Shown: positions 10,028 through 18,454 of the stretch, one piece after another
Layout: the number at the start of each line of letters is the position of its first letter
Numbering within the stretch: the stretch's first letter is position 1
Translations under genes and position numbers: made by a program
NCBI RefSeq assembly: GCF_000021485.1
Contig: NC_011761.1
Coordinates: forward strand, 2,696,001-2,760,000
DNA length: 64,000 nucleotides
Direction of reading: 5' to 3'
Origin: Acidithiobacillus ferrooxidans ATCC 23270
Lineage (GTDB): Bacteria > Pseudomonadota > Gammaproteobacteria > Acidithiobacillales > Acidithiobacillaceae
The notes under the pieces: generated by a model
Told to the model about the DNA's origin: nothing
Seen by the model: only the letters and a program-made list of their open reading frames with translations
Databases searched by the model: none

Positions 10028-11334
10028 AAAATTTTCTCTTTCTGCAAGGCGTCGCCAGCCCCTTTTTCGCACTGCTCTCCGATCGCTTGCGCGAACGTGG
10101 CCGGAACGTGTTCCGGATCAACTTCTGCGCGGGAGATGTGGCCTACTGGTGGCCTCGGCCAGCAGTAGCGTTTCGCGGCAAGGTGGATCAGCTGGGGCCT
10201 TTTCTGAACCGGTATCTTGGGGATCATCACATTACCGATATCGTTCTCTTCGGCGACCGCCGGCCTATCCATCAAACCGCAATCGCCCTTGCGCAGGAAC
10301 GCGGCATCACCGTCCATGTCTTCGAGGAGGGCTATCTACGCCCCTACTGGATCACCATGGAGCGTGGCGGGGTCAATAAGCACTCCCAGCTTCCCAAAGA
10401 TCCCCACTGGTACCGCCAAGTGGTGGCGCAAGCGCCCTTGGGCCCGGAGGGAAGGGAGTTCCCCGGTAATTTTCGACTGCGCGCGATGCGTGATGTTTTT
10501 TATCACGCGGGAGATATCTTCAATCCCATTGCTTTTCGGGGTTATCGGCACCATGCGCCCGTCCATCCCATACGCGAATATTACTGGTATATCCGGCGCT
10601 TCCCGCGCATCAAAAAAAGATTGAAGACAGATTTGGCTGCGACTTATGACTTTGTGCGGCAAGGCAAACCCTATTTTCTGTTACCACTTCAACTCTATAG
10701 TGACAGCCAGATCACCTGTCATTCCAGCTTTTGCGATATGTATGAGTTTATCACCACGACGTTGACCTCTTTTGCCTCCCATGGGGATCGGGATCTGCAT
10801 CTGGTGGTAAAAAATCATCCCCTCGATCCCGGCATGCAGGCCTATGAGCCATTCGTTGCGGAGCTCGCCGCCAAACTGGGCATCGCCCGTCGCGTGCACT
10901 ATTACGATTACGGTGATCTGCTACTGCTGCTGGAGCACAGCAAGGGGGTCGTCACCATCAATAGCACGGTGGGTACCTGGGCCCTCAATTTAGGAAAACC
11001 CGTATTGGCGCTGGCCGACCCCGTTTATCATCTGCCAGGTCTGACGAGTGAAATGCCCTTGGATCTGTTCTGGAATGCCCCTGACGCGCCAGACCCGGAG
11101 TTATGGAGCGCTTTCAGGCGCGTGCTCATCCATACCACACAAATCAATGGCGGATTTTATTGCCGTGCCGGAATGGACCTGGCTCTGGATACTGCAGTGG
11201 ATCGCCTGGAACTTGTTCAGTCCCCACTAGAGGAACTCTTATGCCGCATCGACATCCCAAAAGCATCCTTATCACCGGCGCAACCAGCGCCATCGGCTCC
11301 GCCCTCGCCCTGGCCTACGCCACACCCGGTATAA
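10024..11334 (+). CDS. KpsS-like capsule polysaccharide biosynthesis/export protein
   Basis: This 436-residue protein opens with KNFLFLQGVASPFF and contains FEEGYLRPYWIT, a KNHPLDPG segment and NSTVGTWAL. These are typical of the KpsS/LipB family, which starts the beta-Kdo linker on the capsule lipid anchor. It has no membrane segments or signal peptide, as expected for a cytoplasmic enzyme at the inner membrane face. It is coupled to the KpsC-like gene by ATGA. Its last 31 codons run through the start of the following dehydrogenase gene in another frame, giving a proline- and serine-rich tail that may be accidental. No KpsM/T, KpsE/D or Wza-type exporter is visible in the window. Confidence 0.85.
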   Translation: MKNFLFLQGVASPFFALLSDRLRERGRNVFRINFCAGDVAYWWPRPAVAFRGKVDQLGPFLNRYLGDHHITDIVLFGDRRPIHQTAIALAQERGITVHVFEEGYLRPYWITMERGGVNKHSQLPKDPHWYRQVVAQAPLGPEGREFPGNFRLRAMRDVFYHAGDIFNPIAFRGYRHHAPVHPIREYYWYIRRFPRIKKRLKTDLAATYDFVRQGKPYFLLPLQLYSDSQITCHSSFCDMYEFITTTLTSFASHGDRDLHLVVKNHPLDPGMQAYEPFVAELAAKLGIARRVHYYDYGDLLLLLEHSKGVVTINSTVGTWALNLGKPVLALADPVYHLPGLTSEMPLDLFWNAPDAPDPELWSAFRRVLIHTTQINGGFYCRAGMDLALDTAVDRLELVQSPLEELLCRIDIPKASLSPAQPAPSAPPSPWPTPHPV

Positions 11335-12014
11335 CCCTTCATTTGCACGGCCGGAATACGCAAAAACTAGAAGCCGTTGCGGGCCAGTGCCGGGACCGTG
11401 GCGCCCGAGTCACGCAATGTTCCTTTGACATTCGCGATAGCGGCATCCTGAGAGACTGGGTGTCCGATAGCGGAATGACGGATCCGCTGGATGTGGTCAT
11501 CTCCAATGCCGGCATGAATACCAATATCGGCCGCAACGGAGATGGCGAGCGCTGGGAGGACAGCGCGGCACTCATGGACATCAACCTGCGCGCCACGATG
11601 GTGTTGGTGGATGCCGCACTGCCGGCCATGCGCCAGAGGGGACAGGGGCAGATTGCCTTGTTGAGCTCTTTGGCGGGTTACTTTGGGTTGCCGGTCACGC
11701 CCAGTTATTGTGCCTCGAAGGCAGCTATCAAGGCCTATGGAGAGGCACTACGGGGCTGGCTTGCCCCGCAGGGAGTTGCCGTGAATGTCATCATGCCCGG
11801 CTACGTGGATTCCGCCATGTGTCGTGCCATGCCAGGGCCAAAACCCTTTTTATGGACGCCGGAACGCGCCGCGCGTCTCATCAAGCGGCAGTTGGCCGCC
11901 AATCGGGGGCGCATCAGCTTTCCTTTTCCCCTGAACTTTGGCACATGGTGGCTCGCCGTGCTGCCGGAAGCGATCTCCCAACGCATCGTCCGCGGGATGG
12001 GCTATCATGGATGA
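11241..12014 (+). CDS. Short-chain dehydrogenase/reductase, RkpH-like
   Basis: Classical SDR of 257 residues. The cofactor loop TGATSAIG is at 12-19, NAG at 89-91, the catalytic serine at 142/143, and Tyr156 and Lys160 in the YxxxK motif. An Arg at 38 in HGRNT suggests NADPH preference. In sphingoid base synthesis the 3-keto group made by an oxoamine synthase is reduced by an SDR, and an SDR (RkpH) sits in the rhizobial rkp region, so reduction of the 2-amino-3-keto lipid is a reasonable proposal. It starts 94 bases inside the KpsS-like gene and its end overlaps the next gene by 8 bases. Confidence 0.87.
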   Translation: MPHRHPKSILITGATSAIGSALALAYATPGITLHLHGRNTQKLEAVAGQCRDRGARVTQCSFDIRDSGILRDWVSDSGMTDPLDVVISNAGMNTNIGRNGDGERWEDSAALMDINLRATMVLVDAALPAMRQRGQGQIALLSSLAGYFGLPVTPSYCASKAAIKAYGEALRGWLAPQGVAVNVIMPGYVDSAMCRAMPGPKPFLWTPERAARLIKRQLAANRGRISFPFPLNFGTWWLAVLPEAISQRIVRGMGYHG

Positions 12015-13599
12015 GCGGCAGCTTTTATGGCTTGCTTTGCCCCTGCTCCTTGGCTACATACTGTCCTATGCCCTGGAGTGGATCCTCCGGCCTCGCATAC
12101 GGGTTTTTTGGCGGCGCCCATTTTTTACCCATGTGCTGCAAGGGGGCATTTATTTGGCGCTCTATGGGCTCATCCTGGCCATAGTGGAAAGGCCATGGTT
12201 CGCGCTCACGATTACCACGGCCTTGCTTTTTCTGGTGGTTATGGTCAACAACGCCAAATACGAATCGTTGCGTGAACCCTTTACCTATCAGGACTTCGAC
12301 TACTTTACCGATGCCATCCGGCACCCGCGTTTATACCTGCCCTTTCTGGGCCTTACCCGGGGCATCGCCGCAATCTTGGTCTTTGCCCTTGCGCTTTATG
12401 TTGGTTTTACCTTTGAGCACCCTCTGCCCGAAAGCTTGGGCTGGATGGATTTCGGGGAGTATGTGGGCGCACTTTTCCTGCTTGCGGCAGCATTGATTTT
12501 TTGGGGGGGCAGGAGAAAACAGACGCTGAGCTATGATCCGATGGTGGACATGAATGCGCTTGGCTTCTATGGCAGCATCTGGTTCTATGCCAAGGAAGAA
12601 CATGGTCCCTGTCATATCAGCACCCCCTTCGCAGATCTACGGGTACCAACAATCGATCCGCCCACGCTACCCAATATCGTTGTCGTGCAGAGTGAATCGT
12701 TCTTTCGTGCCGATCGTTTTTATGATCAGGTCCGCCAGGATCTCTTCCCAGGATTCGCGCAGATCGAGCGGGAGGCCATTTGGGCCGGGAAGGTGCAGGT
12801 GCCTGCATGGGGCGCCAACACAGTGCGTACGGAGTTTGGTTTTCTGTCGGGATTGGCCGAATCGGATATCGGCGTTCACCGCTTTAACCCTTACCGAAAG
12901 CTCGCCCTACGCGGCTTTACGTCCCTGGCAAGCCATCTGCAAGATTTGGGTTATGAAACCATCTGCGTTCATCCATATCCGGCAAGCTTCTATAACCGCC
13001 ACAATATCTATCCACAGATCGGATTCAGCCGATTTATCGATATTCGTGAGTTTTCACCTGGCGATAAGGATGGCCAATATACAGGCGATATCGCGATCGC
13101 CAATAAAGTCCGGGATATTATTTCGTCGGTGATAGAAAAACCACTATTCATCTTTTGCATAACCATGGAGAATCACGGCCCCTTGCATCTGGAGTCGCCA
13201 CGTGACGGTGATGAGGACCTGTTCTACGCCACGGGCATCCCCGATTCGTGCCGGGATCTCACGGTCTATATGCGCCATCTGATGAACGCCGACCACATGG
13301 CCGGGATGATCCGGGATACCTTGGGCCGTGGACCGCGCGGCGGGATATTTGCCTGGTACGGCGATCATGTCCCCATCATGCCGTCTGTGTACCGGCAAAT
13401 GGGCACCCCGGAAAGTCTCACGGATGGCTTCATCTGGCGCACGCAGGCAAGTGCGGATACCTGTTCCATTGCGCGTTCTGCCCGGATCACCTCTATGGGG
13501 GTAGAGTGTCTGGGGGCTGAAATCATTCGTCTGTTACCTTCCGGGCGGGTGGCGGATCCGGAAATTCGAGCATCAGCGACCGCCGCCGAGATTCCGTAG
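12007..13599 (+). CDS. Membrane-anchored sulfatase-superfamily transferase (LTA synthase/RkpI-like)
   Basis: About 530 residues. The first 170 contain roughly five membrane segments (about 6-28, 42-62, 64-84, 118-138, 150-170). A periplasmic alkaline phosphatase/sulfatase-superfamily domain follows. VVVQSESFF is a probable metal-binding strand, Thr272 in GANTVRTEFG is the candidate nucleophile, and WYGDHVPIM is the conserved Asp-His metal motif. Relatives transfer phosphoglycerol or phosphoethanolamine from phospholipids to polysaccharides or lipids. As the last gene of the operon it may decorate the product at the outer face of the inner membrane. The final 27 bases overlap the convergent mutY gene. 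Substrate unknown. Confidence 0.82.
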   Translation: MDERQLLWLALPLLLGYILSYALEWILRPRIRVFWRRPFFTHVLQGGIYLALYGLILAIVERPWFALTITTALLFLVVMVNNAKYESLREPFTYQDFDYFTDAIRHPRLYLPFLGLTRGIAAILVFALALYVGFTFEHPLPESLGWMDFGEYVGALFLLAAALIFWGGRRKQTLSYDPMVDMNALGFYGSIWFYAKEEHGPCHISTPFADLRVPTIDPPTLPNIVVVQSESFFRADRFYDQVRQDLFPGFAQIEREAIWAGKVQVPAWGANTVRTEFGFLSGLAESDIGVHRFNPYRKLALRGFTSLASHLQDLGYETICVHPYPASFYNRHNIYPQIGFSRFIDIREFSPGDKDGQYTGDIAIANKVRDIISSVIEKPLFIFCITMENHGPLHLESPRDGDEDLFYATGIPDSCRDLTVYMRHLMNADHMAGMIRDTLGRGPRGGIFAWYGDHVPIMPSVYRQMGTPESLTDGFIWRTQASADTCSIARSARITSMGVECLGAEIIRLLPSGRVADPEIRASATAAEIP

Positions 13600-14682
13600 A
13601 ATCCGCCGAACGGGCGTGGGCAAACCTTGCTTCAGGGCGTCTGCGGGGCGATACCAGCGCAGAGTGGCGCCCGAATCCGCAACAGCGCCACCCAAAACGC
13701 GCGCATGCGCACAGCGAAAACGTAACTGGAAGTGGGTAAAAACATGTCGCTGTTCTTCCCCCAGCGCCGTCAACCGGAGATCCAGCCGCAAACGGCGCGA
13801 CCATGCCTCCTGCAAAGATTGTCGTATGGCGGGGGTGTCTTCCAGCGGAGAAGGGGGTTCGTTGCAAAGGATGGAAAGTTCGCCGCTGTCGGGCGTCGCC
13901 TGCGGTAGGCACCAGAGGCCGCCCCAGATACCGGAATCCGGCCGTTTTTCCAGCAATATCCGTCCTTCCATATCCGCGGCCAAGAGAAAAAAGGCACGGC
14001 GCTGTGGTTTTGTAGGCCTGTGAACCGTCACGGGCAGGGCATGACTGCGTCCTTGGGCATGGGCCTTGCAGCGGCTGGCCAAAGGGCAATCCGGGCAGCG
14101 CGGCTGGCGGGGGGTGCAGATCATGGCACCAAGGTCTTGAATGGCCTGATTGTAGCCATGGGCATCCTCAGGAGTAAGGGCGCTGGCCAGTGTCCAGAGC
14201 CACTGCTGAGTCGCAGCGGCCTTCGGATCCGCATCTATGGCATGGCTACGGATGAGCACGCGCCGGGCATTGGCGTCGAGGATCGCCTGTCTGTGCCCAA
14301 AGGCGCTGGCCAGCACCGCCGCTGCGGTGCTACGCCCCACTCCCGGCAGGGTGATGGCCTTTTCCAGTGTGTCGGGAAAGTGGCCGGCAAAGCCGGTCAT
14401 CACCGTCTGTGCGGCGCGCTGGGCGTTGCGGGCACGGGCGTAATAACCGAGCCCGCTCCACAGGGCGAGCACCCGATCCTGGGGTGCCGCTGCCAGTGCC
14501 TGCCAGTTCGGCAAGGCCTGCAGAAAGCGGACGTAATACGGCTTGGCGCTTTCCACCTGGGTTTGCTGGAGCATGATTTCTGCGAGCCAGAGACGATAGG
14601 GATCGCGGGTCTGCCGCCATGGCAGATCATGGCGGCCGTGGCGGGTGTACCAGGCCAGCAGGGGTTCCGCGATAGGGATCAC
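13573..14682 (-). CDS. mutY: A/G-specific adenine DNA glycosylase MutY
   Basis: Removes adenine mispaired with 8-oxoguanine in base-excision repair. I see the helix-hairpin-helix LPGVGRSTA followed by the catalytic Asp in ILDANARRV, and a [4Fe-4S] pattern C-x6-C-x2-C-x5-C in the segment beginning CTPRQPRC. A C-terminal NUDIX-like domain, which recognises 8-oxoG, contains GGLWCLPQ. The likely start is the GTG at 14682-14680, which overlaps the TGA of the AsmA-like gene as GTGA; an upstream ATG would add 33 atypical residues. It is last in the long minus-strand block and its 3' end overlaps the convergent operon. Confidence 0.94.
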   Translation of the reverse strand: MIPIAEPLLAWYTRHGRHDLPWRQTRDPYRLWLAEIMLQQTQVESAKPYYVRFLQALPNWQALAAAPQDRVLALWSGLGYYARARNAQRAAQTVMTGFAGHFPDTLEKAITLPGVGRSTAAAVLASAFGHRQAILDANARRVLIRSHAIDADPKAAATQQWLWTLASALTPEDAHGYNQAIQDLGAMICTPRQPRCPDCPLASRCKAHAQGRSHALPVTVHRPTKPQRRAFFLLAADMEGRILLEKRPDSGIWGGLWCLPQATPDSGELSILCNEPPSPLEDTPAIRQSLQEAWSRRLRLDLRLTALGEEQRHVFTHFQLRFRCAHARVLGGAVADSGATLRWYRPADALKQGLPTPVRRILRNLGGGR

Positions 14683-15929
14683 GGCTGCGCCGCCGAGGCG
14701 GCACTGCGGATGACCAGATTTTGGGCGCGGAACTTTCCCCAGCGCAGTTGGGCGATGCGGACTTCGCCCGTTACCGGCCACTGTTGCGGCAACGCCGGCA
14801 AGATCACTGCCTTGCCCGGCCGGGGAGCGGGCAGGTAATGACCCAGATCGAGTTGCGCCACGCTCAGGTGGACCTGAATCGCCAGCGGTTTCCAGGTCCC
14901 GGATATTTTGCCCTTCCAGGCGCTGTTGTCCAGATCACCCTGAGCGACGGTCCACTGAAAGTGGGGGCTGTCCAGCCGGATGGCGCCGGTCGACGTCAAT
15001 CGCTGCAACGCACCGGGATCGGTCAACTTCGGCAGGGACAGCCCGCAGCGCGCGGCTATCCGGGGCAAGTGTCGGATGGCCACCTGATAGGCCAGGTGGC
15101 CCTGCAACTTCTTCCAGTTGAGGGCCACCGCGCGGATCTGGAGCGACAGGTCATTCCCCACGGTCAGTGCGCCTTGCTGCATCGCGAGCCGGCCTTGCGC
15201 CATATTCAGATGCAACGCCTGCACATCCAGCCGCGCACTGCCTTGCTTCTGCTCCTGCCAGCGGGCGCGCATCGTCGGCAGGACCAGCTCGCCGGAGACG
15301 CTTTGGAGTGTCGGAATGCCCACCTGTAACAGCGCTGGATCACGGGCTGTACCCACCAGCAAAGAAATGCGGCGCGCCTGCAACGTCGGTGCGGACGTCA
15401 TCCCCGCCGCAAAATGCCAGCGTCCCGTTTTATCCCGCCAGTGCCAGTCACCGACCAAACGGCTGGGTCCGTCTGCCAACACCTGGCCATGCACAGCGGT
15501 CAAAGACAGTGTATGTCCCGCCACACCGGACCAGCGTAGTGTGCCATCGCGCACCACCACCCTTCCCGGCAGGGAGAGTGCCGCACCGCTCGCGTTGGCG
15601 GCGCCGGTCCAAGGCGCGTTCAATACGGGTGTATCCAACTCGATCCGCTGCAGCTGCACCCGCCCGTGCAGGAGGGCACGCCAGGGCAACGCAACGGTGA
15701 TCCGGCTTGCGCTGAACAGGGGGAGATCCGTCGGGCCAAGGCGCAGGCCCGGCAACACGATCCGCAGTTCCTGCTTTCCCCAATGCCATCCAGGATTGGC
15801 GGCAAGATACACCGGTTGCCGCAGGCGCCCCGCCAAAAACTCCTCGACAGCGTAGCGCGGACCACCCGCGAACCAGAAAAACACCCCACCCAGGACGACG
15901 AGCATCAGCAGAATGAAAACCGCCGCCAT
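14679..15929 (-). CDS. AsmA-like membrane-anchored periplasmic protein
   Basis: About 416 residues. A single hydrophobic anchor (AAVFILLMLVVLGGVFFWF) begins at the N-terminus, followed by a repetitive beta-rich region, as in AsmA/TamB-like proteins that bridge the envelope and are linked to lipid movement. The segment ALPWRALLHGRVQLQRIELD matches the typical AsmA N-terminal pattern. The ATG at 15929 is preferred because it puts the membrane segment at the N-terminus and lies 20 bases beyond the ptsI stop. It is followed by mutY with a GTGA overlap. Function inferred from the family only. Confidence 0.7.
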   Translation of the reverse strand: MAAVFILLMLVVLGGVFFWFAGGPRYAVEEFLAGRLRQPVYLAANPGWHWGKQELRIVLPGLRLGPTDLPLFSASRITVALPWRALLHGRVQLQRIELDTPVLNAPWTGAANASGAALSLPGRVVVRDGTLRWSGVAGHTLSLTAVHGQVLADGPSRLVGDWHWRDKTGRWHFAAGMTSAPTLQARRISLLVGTARDPALLQVGIPTLQSVSGELVLPTMRARWQEQKQGSARLDVQALHLNMAQGRLAMQQGALTVGNDLSLQIRAVALNWKKLQGHLAYQVAIRHLPRIAARCGLSLPKLTDPGALQRLTSTGAIRLDSPHFQWTVAQGDLDNSAWKGKISGTWKPLAIQVHLSVAQLDLGHYLPAPRPGKAVILPALPQQWPVTGEVRIAQLRWGKFRAQNLVIRSAASAAQP

Positions 15930-15948
15930 CCTCCGATGCAAGGTCGGC

Positions 15949-17661
15949 CTAGCTATGTCTGACCCCCATCGACACCGGCCATTCCCCGGAAAGCGCGCGT
16001 GCGGCCAGGGCTTCGGCATCCGCGATGGTCGTCTGTCGGATCACCTCCTTGACCTCGGGAATGGCACCGGGATACATGCTGAATTCACGCAAGCCCAAGC
16101 CCAGCAGCAACACCGTAAAGGCCGGGTTTGCCGCCATTTCACCACACATCGCTACGGGGATACCCCGGGCGTGACCGGCGGCAATGGTGTACTGAATCAT
16201 CGCCAGCACCCCAGCGTGCAGCGGGTCGAAAAGATCGTTGACGTCGTCATCGCCGCGATCCACTGCCAACGCGTACTGAATCAGATCATTGGTGCCGATG
16301 GAAAAAAAATCGGCCTGCCCGGCAAAATAGTGCGCAGCCATCGCCACAGCCGGCACTTCCACCATGATACCCAGCGGCATCTCCTCGTCACAGGCGTGCC
16401 CTTCGGTGCGCAATTCGGCCTGCAACTCGCTGACCAGCGCCCGGGTCTGCAGCAATTGTCCCATGCTGCTGAGCATGGGGAGCATGAGCCGCACCGGTCC
16501 CAGTGCCGAGGCGCGAAGAATGGCGCGCAGATGCGGACGGAACCATTCCGGGCGCCGCAGACAAAACCGCAGTCCGCGCAAGCCCAGAGCCGGATTGAGC
16601 GCGGCGTGGACTCCTGCATCATCACTGCGCAGCCCCTTGTCGGCACCGATGTCGAGAGAGCGGATGGTCACCGGCGCACCCCCCATCTGTTCGACTACCC
16701 GGGCAAAGGCAAGGAACTGCTCCTCCTCATCCGGAATGTCCGGACGATTCATGAAGAGAAACTCGCTGCGGTAAAGGCCCACACCATCCGCATTGATGCG
16801 CCGCACCATATCCGTATCATCCGGTAACTCGATATTGGCGCGCAGATGGATGAACACCCCGTCTGCGGTTATGGCGGGCAGATCGCGCTGCTCCTCCAGC
16901 AGCCGCCGGCGCCGCTGCCGCTGTTCCTGCAAAGCCTGATACTGCCGTAAAATCAGGGCGTCCGGCGCAACCAGCAGGATACCCTGATCGCCATCGACGA
17001 TCACCACGTCGCCGCTACGCAGCAGGCGCGTCGCCGAGTGCATACCCACCACGGCCGGCAGGCCAAGACTGCGGGCAAGAATGGCGGAATGGGAGTTTGC
17101 GGCGCCGAAGTCGGTTACCCAGGCAAGCACCTTGTCTTTCTTCATCAAGACCGTATCGGCGGGCGTCAGATCTTCCGCGATGATGATCTGCCCCTCGGCG
17201 CTCTGCAGGGTGGGTGTCTTTACGCCGATCAGATAGCGTAACACCCGGTTGGTTACCTGAATGATATCCTCCCGCTTGGCACGCAGATAAGGATCTTCCA
17301 TACGGTCAAAAATCTCCAGCAGCCGCTCTCGCTCCAACTGGATAGCCCAGGCGGCGTTGCGATGTTCATCACGGATGGAGCGCAGGGGTCGTTCGCGCAG
17401 GGCGGGATCGTCCAGCATCAGAAGATGCGCATCGATAAAAAGGCGGGTGTCCTGCGGGGCGTCAGCCGGGATGGCGTCGCGTACGGCCAACAACTCGTCC
17501 CGGGCGCTGCTCAGGGCGGCGCGGAGGCGCAGCACTTCCGGCTCTATGGCCTCAGGCGGCAACAGGTGCTCGGGAATATCGAGGGTGGTGGGCTCGAGCA
17601 CCAGCGCCGTACCGATGGCGATGCCTCCGGAGGCACCAACTCCCGCCAGTTCAAAGCTCAT
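15949..17661 (-). CDS. ptsI: Phosphoenolpyruvate-protein phosphotransferase (PTS Enzyme I)
   Basis: Full-length Enzyme I of 570 residues that moves phosphate from PEP to HPr. His191 in GAANSHSAILARSLGLPAV is the phospho-acceptor. Downstream segments include LYRSEFLFMNR, the MLPMLSS region and FSIGTNDLIQYA with the PEP-site Asp. The N-terminus lacks a GAF domain, so this is PtsI rather than PtsP. It overlaps ptsH as ATGA. No sugar permease (EIIC) is near, so the likely outputs are HPr, the mannose-type EIIA and PtsN. Confidence 0.95.
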   Translation of the reverse strand: MSFELAGVGASGGIAIGTALVLEPTTLDIPEHLLPPEAIEPEVLRLRAALSSARDELLAVRDAIPADAPQDTRLFIDAHLLMLDDPALRERPLRSIRDEHRNAAWAIQLERERLLEIFDRMEDPYLRAKREDIIQVTNRVLRYLIGVKTPTLQSAEGQIIIAEDLTPADTVLMKKDKVLAWVTDFGAANSHSAILARSLGLPAVVGMHSATRLLRSGDVVIVDGDQGILLVAPDALILRQYQALQEQRQRRRRLLEEQRDLPAITADGVFIHLRANIELPDDTDMVRRINADGVGLYRSEFLFMNRPDIPDEEEQFLAFARVVEQMGGAPVTIRSLDIGADKGLRSDDAGVHAALNPALGLRGLRFCLRRPEWFRPHLRAILRASALGPVRLMLPMLSSMGQLLQTRALVSELQAELRTEGHACDEEMPLGIMVEVPAVAMAAHYFAGQADFFSIGTNDLIQYALAVDRGDDDVNDLFDPLHAGVLAMIQYTIAAGHARGIPVAMCGEMAANPAFTVLLLGLGLREFSMYPGAIPEVKEVIRQTTIADAEALAARALSGEWPVSMGVRHS

Positions 17662-17930
17662 GATTCTTCACCAAAACGATCCGCCGCGAGGGCAAGCAGG
17701 GCATCGGCACAGGCCTGTTCTCCCTCACCATCGGTTTCCAAGGTCAGAATGGTCCCCTGTGCCGCGGCAAGGGTCATCAGCCCCATGATGCTCTTACCAT
17801 TGACTCTCTGGCCATCCCGCTCCAGCCAGACCGCACAGGGACAACGTGCCGAGAGGCTGACGAATTTAGCCGACGGTCGCGCATGCAGACCGAGCCGATT
17901 GATAATAGGATAGTCTACACGCAGTGTCAC
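17658..17930 (-). CDS. ptsH: Phosphocarrier protein HPr
   Basis: 90 residues. His16 in GLHARPSAKF is the Enzyme I-dependent phosphorylation site. Ser47 in NGKSIMGLM is the site used by HPr kinase, whose gene lies upstream in the same block. Both sites are intact, so HPr can integrate PEP and ATP signals. It overlaps ptsI by 4 bases and lies 107 bases after the EIIA-Man gene. Confidence 0.95.
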   Translation of the reverse strand: MTLRVDYPIINRLGLHARPSAKFVSLSARCPCAVWLERDGQRVNGKSIMGLMTLAAAQGTILTLETDGEGEQACADALLALAADRFGEES

Positions 17931-18037
17931 AGGCCCCCCGCCTTGCTTCCCTCGGTGAATGAAAATAAAGCGGCCACGCTGAAAGCATAGCGCGCGACGC
18001 CAGCCCGGACCACAAGGCGGTTGCCGCAGATGGACAC

Positions 18038-18454
18038 TCAGCCCTCCCGCAATTCTGGTGTATTCCGGCGCGCGAGGATATCGACGACACCGCGGACCCC
18101 ACCCTCCAGGGCGCCCTGGCGCGCTGCCGCCAATCCTTCACTGCGCCGCGACAAGGCACGCAGAAGCATGGCGAGATTCAGGCCGCTCACCGCCGCCACC
18201 CGATCTTCCGGGAGAATGGCTGGAATGAGGTTGGCGGGAGTGGCTCCGTAAAGATCATTCAAGATCAGCATGGCATCGCCCTCGGGCATTTTCTCCAGCA
18301 AGCTCCACAAGCGCCGCCGACCTTCCTCAGGCGGCTGATCAGGCAGAATTTCCAGCACTTCCAGCGCCGGCGGCATGGTCCCGAAAATATGCCGGAGCGC
18401 GGTTGCAAAGGCCTGACCCATACCGGCATGGGTCAGGAGCACGATGGTAATCAT
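18038..18454 (-). CDS. Mannose-family PTS EIIA component
   Basis: 138 residues. The N-terminus ITIVLLTHAGMGQA carries the expected phosphorylatable His9, and the NDLYGATPAN segment is characteristic of the EIIA-Man fold. No EIIB, EIIC or EIID partners are encoded here, so it probably ends a regulatory phosphorelay, as in other rpoN-hprK-ptsH clusters of proteobacteria. Its ATG overlaps the rapZ stop as ATGA, which excludes the longer upstream reading. Confidence 0.9.
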   Translation of the reverse strand: MITIVLLTHAGMGQAFATALRHIFGTMPPALEVLEILPDQPPEEGRRRLWSLLEKMPEGDAMLILNDLYGATPANLIPAILPEDRVAAVSGLNLAMLLRALSRRSEGLAAARQGALEGGVRGVVDILARRNTPELREG

